In this document: piece by piece, positions 37,717 through 44,129 of the stretch
Layout of the letters: each line of letters opens with the position of its first letter
Numbering within the stretch: position 1 is the first letter of the stretch
DNA from: a virus
Length of the DNA: 44,129 nucleotides
IMG/VR virus record: IMGVR_UViG_3300023174_000009
Span: 1 to 44,129 of that record
Strand: one strand, 5' to 3'
Position numbers and translations under genes: made by a program
The notes under the pieces: generated by a model
Told to the model about the DNA's origin: nothing
Database searches by the model: none
The model's input: only the letters and a program-made list of their open reading frames with translations

Positions 37717-39674
37717 TGCGGGACGCCATGGAAGCCGAAGAGCTAGTCCGCAAGGCCTGGTCCGATGGCCTGCGGCCGGACCCCTTGATGATGGTCAGCG
37801 ACTGGTCTGACGAGTATCGCATCCTGTCCAGCAAGTCGTCGGCCGAGCCGGGCCGATGGAAGACCAGCCGGGCACCGTACGCACGGGAGCCGATGGACGA
37901 GCTGAGTGCCTACTCGGAGACCGAGCGGGTCGTCCTGATGTGGGGAGCTCAGCTCGGCAAGACCGAGGCCGGCAACAACTTCGTCAGCTACTCGGCGCAC
38001 TACGCCCCTGGCCCGATCATGTGCGTCCAGCCAACCCTGGACATGGCGAAGCGTCTGTCGAAGCAGCGCATTGCCCCGCTGATCGAAGAGACCCCTGTGC
38101 TCAAGGAGAAGTTCGCGACGAGCAAGTCGAAGGACACCTCGAACACCATCATGTCGAAGGACTTCGAGGGAGGCATCCTCGTCCTGACCGGCGCCAACAG
38201 TGCAGTGGGCCTGCGGTCCATGCCTGTGCGGTACCTGTTCCTGGACGAGGTGGACGCCTTCCCACAGGATGTGGAGGGTGAAGGCGACCCCGTCAGCCTG
38301 GCCGAGAAGCGGACGACCACGTTCAGCCGCCGCAAGATCCTGATCACGTCGACCCCGACGATCAAGGACATGAGTCGGGTCGAGCGCGAGTACGAGCGGT
38401 CGGACAAGCGAAAGTACTTCGTCCCCTGCCCTCACTGCGGGCATGAACAGTGGCTCCGCTGGCGTGGTTTCAACGACAACAAGGACGACCCAAACGCCAA
38501 GACCTACCGCCTCGTCTGGACTGACGAAGGCAAGACCAAGGCAGCCTACATCTGCGGGGACTGCGGAGCCCACATCGAGGAGCGGTTCAAGACCCAGATG
38601 CTGGAGGCCGGCAAGTGGGTCGCGACCAGCGTCAGCGAGGACGGCAAGACGAAGGGCTACCAGCTGTCCTCACTCTACAGCCCGATCGGCTGGAAGAGCT
38701 GGGTCGAGATCTTGCGGGAGTTTGAGATTGCCTCGAAGGACCCGAGTGCGCTGAAGACCTTCGTCAACACGGTCCTGGCTGAGACCTGGGAAGAGGCCTA
38801 CAGCGCGAAGCTGGATGCCGATGGCCTGGCCAAGAGGGCCGATGCGTACGAGCTCCTCACTGTGCCAGAAGGTGGCCTGGTCATCACGGCGGGTGTGGAC
38901 GTGCAGATCAACCGAGTCGAGGTCATCCAACGCGCCTGGGGCCTCAATGAAGAGTCCTGGTTGGTCAACTACACCGCCATCCATGGTGACCCGTCGAGCA
39001 TGGAGCTATGGAACCAGGTACTCGACGTGCTGAACATGAAGTTCAAGCACCCATCAGGAGCCGAGCTGGTCACGTACGCAGCAGCCATCGACTCCGGTGG
39101 TGACTACACACACGAGGTCTACACCTTCACACGCCAGCACCGGAAGCGTCACCTGCTCGCAATCAAGGGCCAGTCGATCCAGGGCAAGCCGGCTCTAGGC
39201 AAGCCGACGAAGCAGGACATCAACATCCGGAAGCAGACGATCAAGAACGGCGCGGAGCTGTGGCCAGTCGGCTCGGACACCATCAAGGCTTTGATCTACG
39301 GGCGCCTGAAGAACCCTGACCCTAGCCTCGGCATGTACCATTGGCCGGTCGGTCTCGGCGAGCAGTACTGGAAGCAGCTGACCTCAGAGAAGCAGGTGAT
39401 CAAACTGCTGAACGGCTTCCCGAAGAAGGTCTGGGTCAAGAAGGATGGCGACGCCAACGAGGCCCTGGACTGCGAGGTGTACGCCTACGCAGCACTTCAA
39501 TACGTGTACACCAGGCACAACCGCGCCACTTTCTGGCAGCAGATGTCGGCGAGGTTAAAGAAGCTATTTCCGGTGCAAGGTTCAGTGGGTGTCTACGAAG
39601 TAGAATCTCACACAGATGTTGTGGTGGCCCCTGTCAATCAGCATTCGTTGTCTGGATGGAAGCGAGGATCATGA
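37716..39674 (+). CDS. Terminase large subunit (gpA family)
   Basis: The 652-residue packaging motor and nuclease. The N-terminal ATPase has WSDEYRILSSKSSAEPGRWK, typical of the gpA family, Walker A MWGAQLGKTEAG (about 74-85) and Walker B YLFLDEVDAF (about 172-181). A zinc-finger-like insert CPHCGHEQ ... CGDCGAHI lies at about 238-285. The nuclease domain has GVDVQINRVEV (about 390) and AIDSGGDYTHEVYTF (about 457). gpA-type terminases cut at cos, supporting cos packaging. It overlaps the next gene by 4 bases. Confidence 0.93.
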   Translation: MRDAMEAEELVRKAWSDGLRPDPLMMVSDWSDEYRILSSKSSAEPGRWKTSRAPYAREPMDELSAYSETERVVLMWGAQLGKTEAGNNFVSYSAHYAPGPIMCVQPTLDMAKRLSKQRIAPLIEETPVLKEKFATSKSKDTSNTIMSKDFEGGILVLTGANSAVGLRSMPVRYLFLDEVDAFPQDVEGEGDPVSLAEKRTTTFSRRKILITSTPTIKDMSRVEREYERSDKRKYFVPCPHCGHEQWLRWRGFNDNKDDPNAKTYRLVWTDEGKTKAAYICGDCGAHIEERFKTQMLEAGKWVATSVSEDGKTKGYQLSSLYSPIGWKSWVEILREFEIASKDPSALKTFVNTVLAETWEEAYSAKLDADGLAKRADAYELLTVPEGGLVITAGVDVQINRVEVIQRAWGLNEESWLVNYTAIHGDPSSMELWNQVLDVLNMKFKHPSGAELVTYAAAIDSGGDYTHEVYTFTRQHRKRHLLAIKGQSIQGKPALGKPTKQDINIRKQTIKNGAELWPVGSDTIKALIYGRLKNPDPSLGMYHWPVGLGEQYWKQLTSEKQVIKLLNGFPKKVWVKKDGDANEALDCEVYAYAALQYVYTRHNRATFWQQMSARLKKLFPVQGSVGVYEVESHTDVVVAPVNQHSLSGWKRGS

Positions 39675-39964
39675 ACAAGCCCGACTTCGTCTCCGAGCTG
39701 GTCGCCATCGTGCGCGAGGTGACTCCCCTTAGCAGCTATGACGCGCACCAGATCGAGCACTCCATCCGCCTACAGTATGGTGGTGAGCGTGTCCGGATCG
39801 AGCCCAAAGCGCCCGTCAGCTACGAGCAGATCGACTCCCTGCAGCGCCAGAGAAAGTCCGTGAACGTCATCGCCAAGGAACTGGGCTGCTCCAGGTCGAC
39901 CATCTACCGCTTCCTTGAGAGGCGAAAGTCTCCAGCCACCAAGACCGGAGACCGGCGGACATAG
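39671..39964 (+). CDS. Small HTH protein, Mor-like
   Basis: A 97-residue protein. The first half is helical (MNKPDFVSELVAIVREVTPL, IEHSIRLQYGGERVRI). The second half holds an HTH of the kind LQRQRKSVNVIAKELGCSRSTIYRFLERR. The arrangement resembles Mor/C-type activators of late transcription and small HTH proteins in head operons. It starts at an ATGA overlap with the terminase gene. A role in controlling late genes is possible but not shown. Confidence 0.7.
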   Translation: MNKPDFVSELVAIVREVTPLSSYDAHQIEHSIRLQYGGERVRIEPKAPVSYEQIDSLQRQRKSVNVIAKELGCSRSTIYRFLERRKSPATKTGDRRT

Positions 39965-39979
39965 TACAGTCCGCAGCCT

Positions 39980-40207
39980 ATGGCTGGCATCACGCTCGCG
40001 CAGGCGCAGGCGCAACTCGACGCATACCTCGCCGCTGAGACGGCCGTCCTGGGCGGCCAGAAGTACGAAATCGCCGGCCGGATGCTGCAGCGGGCCGACC
40101 TGGGGCTGATCCAGAAAGGGATCGACCTCTGGAACCAGCGCGTGCAGGACATGACGCTGCGCGCGTCGAACCGCACGCGCTCGATCGTTGCGCGGCCGAT
40201 TTTCTGA
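39980..40207 (+). CDS. Head-tail connector, gpW/DUF6148-like
   Basis: The 75-residue protein MAGITLAQAQAQLDAYLAAE has two helices joined by a short hairpin (QKYEIAGRMLQRADLGLIQKGIDLWNQRV), the fold of gpW-type connectors. It stabilises packaged DNA in the capsid and makes the surface for gpFII-like proteins. It is encoded between terminase and portal as in lambda. The last base of its TGA is the first base of the portal ATG. Confidence 0.85.
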   Translation: MAGITLAQAQAQLDAYLAAETAVLGGQKYEIAGRMLQRADLGLIQKGIDLWNQRVQDMTLRASNRTRSIVARPIF

Positions 40208-41841
40208 TGGCGAAGAAACTACCGCTGATTGAGCGCGCGATCTACGCGCTGTCGCCCGCTTGGGCGGCTCGGCGCGACCGTGCGCGGGCCACGATGGCGC
40301 TGTCCGGCGGGTACGTCGGCGCCGGGTATTCGGAGCGTTTCAGCTACTGGCAACCGGGCGTCGCGGACGCCGACGGCGACATCACGCGGGACCTGCGAGA
40401 ACTGCGTGCGCGGTCGCGGGACCTGGCCCGGAACGCCCCGATCGCCGTGGGCGCAATCGAGACGCAGGTCACGCATGTCGTGGGCACAGGCCTGGCGCTG
40501 CAGTCGCGGATCGACGCGGACCTGCTCGGGCTGTCGGACGACGAGGCGTCGGCGTGGCAGTCATCGACGGAGCGCGAGTTTCGGATGTGGGCCGCGTCGC
40601 TGTACGCGGACGCGACAAACGAGCAGACGTTCTACGAACTGCAGGATCTCGCGTTCCGGTCGCACCTTGAGTCGGGCGATTCGTTCGCGATCCTGGCCGG
40701 TGTGAACCGCCCCGGCTGGCCGTATCGGCTTGCGGTGCAGATCATCGAGGCCGACCGGGTGACGAATCCGAAGTGGGCGGCCGATACCGACACGCTGCTG
40801 CAGGGCATTGAGCGAAACGAGTCCGGCGCGCCGATCGCGGTGCACGTGGCCGACCGCCATCCGGGCCGCCAGGTGGCGACGAAGGATATCAAGTGGACCC
40901 GGGTTCCGATCCGCGGCACAAGCGGCCGGCTGAACGTGCTGCACCTGAAGCGCAAGCTGCGGCCGGGGCAGACGCGCGGTGTTCCGGCGCTGGCGCCGAT
41001 CATCGCGGTGTTGAAGCAGCTCGACCGCTATTCCACGGCCGAGGTGGACGCCGCGGTGAATTCTGCCGCGATGGCGGTGTTCGTGAAAATGGACCCGGAG
41101 ACGTTCCAGGACGTGTTCGACGATGCCGCGCAGCAGGGGATCCTGTCGCAGGCGAAATCGTGGGATGGGTCGCTGAACTCCGGCAAAGCCGTGAACCTGC
41201 TGCCCGGCGAGTCGATCGAGGCGCCCGCGCTGGGCCGGCCGAATCCGAACTTTGACCCGTTCATGACGGCCGTTCTGAAGCAGGTCGGGATGGGGCTCGG
41301 GATCCCTTACGAGGTGCTCGGGAAGCACTTCAATTCTTCCTATTCGGCCGCGCGCGCGGCGCTTCTGGACGCCTGGCGAACATTCCGCGTGCGCCGGGAC
41401 TGGCTGGCCGCGCGGTTTTGCCAGCCGATCTACGAGGAGTGGCTGGCCGAGGCCGTTGCAGCCGGCCGGATCGAGGCGCAGGGGTTCTTCTCCGACCCTC
41501 TGGTGCGGGCCGCCTGGTGCGGCTCAATGTGGAGTGGCGACGGTCCGGGCGCGATCGACCCGCTGAAGGAGGCGAACGCTGCCGGCGAGCGAATGAAGCT
41601 CGGCATCACGACGCTGGCCGAGGAAATCATTGCCTACGACGGAGGAGATTGGGAATCGAAGCACAGGCAGCGCGCGCGCGAGGTGGACGAGCGTGTCGAG
41701 GCCGGGCTCGAGGCGCCAGTGGCGGTGCCTGCAGGCGGGGCGGCGATGCCCGAAGACCCCGCCGAGGATCCGACCGAAGACCCGACGGAGGACGCCGATC
41801 CCGGCGAGAACGTCGACCCTACTGAAATGCCCGAGGAGTGA
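40207..41841 (+). CDS. Portal protein (lambda gpB family)
   Basis: A 544-residue portal that forms the dodecameric ring for DNA entry and exit. Typical gpB-family parts are RELRARSRDLARNAPIAVGAIETQVTHVVGTGL (about 60-95), GDSFAIL, the core WTRVPIRGTSGRLNVLHLKR, and PYEVLGKHFNSSYSAARAALLDAWRTFRVRR (about 365-395). The C-terminal 50 residues are Pro/Glu/Asp repeats (EDPAEDPTEDPTEDADPGE) and are likely disordered. It is encoded directly after the gpW-like gene. Confidence 0.92.
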   Translation: MAKKLPLIERAIYALSPAWAARRDRARATMALSGGYVGAGYSERFSYWQPGVADADGDITRDLRELRARSRDLARNAPIAVGAIETQVTHVVGTGLALQSRIDADLLGLSDDEASAWQSSTEREFRMWAASLYADATNEQTFYELQDLAFRSHLESGDSFAILAGVNRPGWPYRLAVQIIEADRVTNPKWAADTDTLLQGIERNESGAPIAVHVADRHPGRQVATKDIKWTRVPIRGTSGRLNVLHLKRKLRPGQTRGVPALAPIIAVLKQLDRYSTAEVDAAVNSAAMAVFVKMDPETFQDVFDDAAQQGILSQAKSWDGSLNSGKAVNLLPGESIEAPALGRPNPNFDPFMTAVLKQVGMGLGIPYEVLGKHFNSSYSAARAALLDAWRTFRVRRDWLAARFCQPIYEEWLAEAVAAGRIEAQGFFSDPLVRAAWCGSMWSGDGPGAIDPLKEANAAGERMKLGITTLAEEIIAYDGGDWESKHRQRAREVDERVEAGLEAPVAVPAGGAAMPEDPAEDPTEDPTEDADPGENVDPTEMPEE

Positions 41842-41844
41842 ATC

Positions 41845-42303
41845 ATGCGCGTAGTGACTGGTGAAGCGAACCGCTGGCCGCTGAAGATTTTTGAGACCGG
41901 CGTGTCGGCCGTTGCGGCTGGCACGGCGAATGGTGGCTGGGTGAGCGGCAACCCTGCGAGCCTGGCAGCGTCGGCCAACGTGACGGCTCTGTTCGACCTG
42001 GGCCAGGACTGGCACCAGTATTCGCACGTCCTTGTGTCGGTGCTGTCGAGCGCGCCCGCGTCTGGCCTGACGCTGAACCGAATCACAGGTTCGGACACGA
42101 ACACGGAAAACCTGAAGCGCACGCTGCGCGGGGCGGACGGAGCCGGCTTCGGCGCGGTGACGAACGTCAGCGTTCCGGCCGCTGGCGGCGCGCTGACCGG
42201 CATCGTGCACCCGATGGGGCGCTACGTATTCGTGACGGTGACCAACGCGGACGCGACAAACGCGCAAGGCGCGACGACGGCCATCACGATCGCTGCGCGC
42301 TGA
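41845..42303 (+). CDS. Unknown head-region protein, beta-rich
   Basis: A 152-residue protein encoded between portal and protease. It has an Ala/Thr/Val-rich alternating pattern with WHQYSHVLVSVLSSAPASGL and GALTGIVHPMGRYVFVTVTN that suggests a beta-sandwich. Such proteins in head operons are often minor capsid or outer capsid decorations. No family is recognised. The gene begins four bases after the portal stop. Confidence 0.6.
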   Translation: MRVVTGEANRWPLKIFETGVSAVAAGTANGGWVSGNPASLAASANVTALFDLGQDWHQYSHVLVSVLSSAPASGLTLNRITGSDTNTENLKRTLRGADGAGFGAVTNVSVPAAGGALTGIVHPMGRYVFVTVTNADATNAQGATTAITIAAR

Positions 42304-42354
42304 ACAAGCGCGACATGGAATGCAGGGGAAGCACACGCCAGAAAGGATGGGTCG

Positions 42355-42618
42355 ATGCCCGTGAATCGAAGTGCTGTTCTGACGTTCGAAGTGGAGTCTG
42401 TGACGGTGCAGGGTTCGGGTGCGTGCGATGTGTCCATGGTGACGAAGCTGAGGGACGAGTTCCTGCGAAGAACATTCGTTCAGCTGTCGGCGCAGGACTG
42501 CGCTCCGGTGTGGTCGGGAGTGCCGCCCGAGGGTCTGTCGCGCTGGGAGGACTTTCGCGCCGAGCTCTACCGGGTGCTGGAGGCCGCGGGCGAAATCCCG
42601 GCCTCCGAAAGTATCTGA
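42355..42618 (+). CDS. Unknown small protein in head operon
   Basis: An 87-residue protein starting MPVNRSAVLTFEVESVTVQG and ending SRWEDFRAELYRVLEAAGEI, with a beta front and a helical end. It is encoded just before the protease gene; an AAGGA sits upstream of the ATG. It is not recognised as any named head protein. Confidence 0.5.
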   Translation: MPVNRSAVLTFEVESVTVQGSGACDVSMVTKLRDEFLRRTFVQLSAQDCAPVWSGVPPEGLSRWEDFRAELYRVLEAAGEIPASESI

Positions 42619-42660
42619 GCGGGCACCACTGCGACAACGGTCATCCATAGAATCACGGAC

Positions 42661-43992
42661 ATGCGCATCCTCGACGTTCTCTATTCGCCGTGGGCGATCC
42701 TGCCCGACAGGCTGCTGGAGATCCAGGCGATCTACGGCACGCACCTGCGTGGCGAGAAGATCGACGTGGACGCCGTCGAGGCGCGGATCGGCCGCTCGTT
42801 GAACAACGAGCCGCAGGGCTACCAGGTGCGCGACGGCGCCGCGCTGATCCCGCTGCAAGGCGTGGTTTCCCAGCGCATGAATCTGATGTCGCAGATCAGC
42901 GGCGGGGCGTCGACGGAACTGTTCGTGCGCGACGTGCGCGCGGCACTGGCCGATCCTGGCGTGCAATCGATCGTGCTGATGGTGGACTCGCCTGGCGGAT
43001 CGGTCGCTGGCACACAGGCTGCTGCTGCTGCGGTGATGGCCGCGCGCGGGAAGAAGCCGATCGCGACCTACTCCGACGGCACGATGGCCTCGGCCGCGTA
43101 CTGGATCGGATCAGCATCGGATCGCGTATTCATCGATTCCGGCGTGGCGCAGGTCGGATCGATCGGCGTCGTGGCGACGCACGTGGACGTGAGCAAGCGC
43201 GAGGAAATGCTCGGCATCAAGACCACCGAGATCGTTGCGGGCAAATACAAGCGGATCTCGTCGCAGTACGGGCCGCTGTCGGAGTCCGGCCGGGCCTCGA
43301 TGCAGGATCAGGTCGACTACCTCTATTCCCTGTTCGTGGCGGACGTGGCGAACCAACGCGGCGTCTCGGTCGAGCAGGTGCTTTCGGACATGGCCGATGG
43401 AAGAATCTTCATCGGCCAGCAGGCGGTGCGCGCGGGACTTGTGGACGGTGTTGCCACACTCGACGACGTGATCGCCGAAATGAACGACCGCGCGGCCGGT
43501 GCTGCCAGCGTGTCGGTTCCGTTGAACTTCAAACCCCAAGGAGTCGCGATGACCCCGCAAGAGCAAGCAGCGGCCTGGGCCGCAGAGAACCATGAGGCCG
43601 CGGCTGTGCTGCGTGCCGAAGGCGCCGTAGGTGAGCGTGACCGGATCGCCGGCGTGCGCGCGCAGGCAATGCCTGGCCACGAGGCGCTGATCGACCAGCT
43701 GGCCGCCGATGGCAAGACCACCGGCCCGGAGGCCGCCGTGCAGGTGCTGGCCGCCGAGCGCGCCCGCGTCGCAAAGGCCGGCGCCGACCGCATGGCCGAC
43801 GCTCCCGCTCCGGTCCTGGCAGGCCCGGCGCCCGACGCGGAGACCGTCTCGCCAAAGCTCGGCAAGGCCGGCCGCCTCGACGAGAACACCGACGCTGCGG
43901 CGCTCGACGCTGCCGCGCGCGAGTACCAGAGCGCCCACCCGGGCGTGTCCTACATCCAGGCCGTGAAGGCCGTCCAGACGCAAGGAGCCTGA
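42661..43992 (+). CDS. Capsid maturation protease and scaffold, S49/gpC family
   Basis: A 443-residue protein. Residues about 60-285 are an SppA/S49-type serine protease: VLMVDSPGGSVAGTQAAAAAV (oxyanion and substrate region), DGTMASAAYWIGSASDRVF with the nucleophile serine, QVGSIGVVATHVDVS, and AGKYKRISSQYGPLS with the lysine region. The last 147 residues are an Ala/Glu-rich helical scaffold that can also be made alone from an internal start (43549). In lambda, gpC and Nu3 share this same design. The decoration gene starts one base after the stop. Confidence 0.9.
   Translation: MRILDVLYSPWAILPDRLLEIQAIYGTHLRGEKIDVDAVEARIGRSLNNEPQGYQVRDGAALIPLQGVVSQRMNLMSQISGGASTELFVRDVRAALADPGVQSIVLMVDSPGGSVAGTQAAAAAVMAARGKKPIATYSDGTMASAAYWIGSASDRVFIDSGVAQVGSIGVVATHVDVSKREEMLGIKTTEIVAGKYKRISSQYGPLSESGRASMQDQVDYLYSLFVADVANQRGVSVEQVLSDMADGRIFIGQQAVRAGLVDGVATLDDVIAEMNDRAAGAASVSVPLNFKPQGVAMTPQEQAAAWAAENHEAAAVLRAEGAVGERDRIAGVRAQAMPGHEALIDQLAADGKTTGPEAAVQVLAAERARVAKAGADRMADAPAPVLAGPAPDAETVSPKLGKAGRLDENTDAAALDAAAREYQSAHPGVSYIQAVKAVQTQGA
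43549..43992 (+). CDS. Scaffold protein from an internal start (Nu3-like)
   Basis: In the frame of the protease, ATG 43549 has AAGGAG at 43538-43543 with five bases of spacing. The 147-residue product MTPQEQAAAWAAENHEAAAV is helical, Ala/Glu/Arg-rich and lacks protease residues, as expected of a capsid scaffold. The lambda C gene makes Nu3 in the same way (established). That this internal start is used here is inferred from the ribosome site. Confidence 0.75.
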   Translation: MTPQEQAAAWAAENHEAAAVLRAEGAVGERDRIAGVRAQAMPGHEALIDQLAADGKTTGPEAAVQVLAAERARVAKAGADRMADAPAPVLAGPAPDAETVSPKLGKAGRLDENTDAAALDAAAREYQSAHPGVSYIQAVKAVQTQGA

Positions 43993-43993
43993 C

Positions 43994-44129
43994 ATGGCAA
44001 TCGGATCCACCAACACCCTGGAGCTCGGCATCGTCGCGACCGCTGCGCTCACCCAGTACCGCGGCGTGACCGTCGCCGGCGCCGTCCCGGCTGCTGCCGC
44101 GACCGCGCTGGGCCTGGCCGCAACCGGCG
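43994..44129 (+). CDS. Capsid decoration protein, DUF2190-like (5' part, runs off the end)
   Basis: The ATG at 43994 follows an AAGGAG ribosome site and begins one base after the TGA of the protease/scaffold gene. The frame continues at base 1 of the window after base 44002 and ends at 330, giving 112 residues. It is cut only because the circle was opened here. The tight spacing implies translation coupled to the protease/scaffold gene, so that cement protein is made along with the other head proteins. Confidence 0.8.
   Translation, partial: MAIGSTNTLELGIVATAALTQYRGVTVAGAVPAAAATALGLAATG
44003..44129. repeat. Terminal overlap of circular contig, right copy
   Basis: Exact copy of bases 1-127. 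A length of 127 is a common largest assembly k-mer, which fits an assembler joining a circular molecule (inference). Downstream counts should treat this copy as redundant. Confidence 0.95.

Noticed and set aside
37716-39964. A group I intron or intein linked to the HNH gene or terminase
   Set aside because: The terminase and polymerase frames are continuous with motifs in normal order and no splice-type sequence is evident.

Overview
The window is the complete circular genome of a temperate, lambda-like siphophage of a Gram-negative host, opened at an arbitrary point. The first 127 bases are repeated exactly as the last 127, so the unique circle is 44,002 bp and the capsid decoration gene runs across the join. 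A Gram-negative host follows from the two-component spanin pair. Temperate life follows from a tyrosine integrase, a small excisionase-like protein and an attP core that copies the 3' half of a tRNA-Val(GAC) gene. The DNA is GC-rich by eye; a more exact host cannot be read from this sequence alone.

Layout on the circle: two long transcription arms leave one switch region (about 32824-33020) and converge at attP (about 16500). The rightward arm (33021 to 44002, then 1 to 16299, + strand) holds a Cro-like regulator, a primase-helicase, an AT-rich iteron region that may be the replication origin, a VRR-NUC nuclease, a gpZ-like tail protein, small and large terminase, gpW-like connector, portal, protease with nested scaffold, decoration protein, major capsid, head-tail joining, tail tube, gpG/gpGT with a textbook -1 frameshift signal, tape measure, M/L/K/I/J tail-tip proteins, a collar-domain fibre, an S74 fibre, and a lysis cassette of three small membrane proteins, endolysin, Rz and Rz1. 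The leftward arm (32823 to 16664, - strand) holds small unknown genes, an HNH nuclease, a SNF2-type helicase, a DUF2800 nuclease, a DUF2815 single-strand-binding-like protein, a nucleotide and DNA modification block, a family B DNA polymerase, excisionase and integrase. One + strand Cro-like gene (30014) sits inside this arm.

The most unusual block is 21278-25874: six genes, mostly joined by 4-base ATGA or GTGA overlaps. They encode a MazG-DUF5664 fusion, a thymidylate-synthase-like pyrimidine hydroxymethylase, a protein with an SGNH-hydrolase-like core, a tiny membrane protein, a fold-type-II PLP-like enzyme and a protein resembling the amino acid:DNA transferase / glutamyl-putrescinyl thymine pyrophosphorylase group. 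With the nearby dCMP deaminase this looks like a pathway that hydroxymethylates a pyrimidine nucleotide and then decorates the base in DNA. No P-loop 5-hmdU DNA kinase, which known thymine hypermodification pathways use, is visible, so the chemistry may be a variant.

Control appears to use a repeated operator design: a 42-bp composite of two palindromes occurs almost unchanged before two leftward transcription units, and related TTGTGTG palindromes lie at the other control points. No CI-type repressor with a protease domain is recognisable; two paralogous Cro/YdaS-like proteins and two other small HTH proteins are the candidates.
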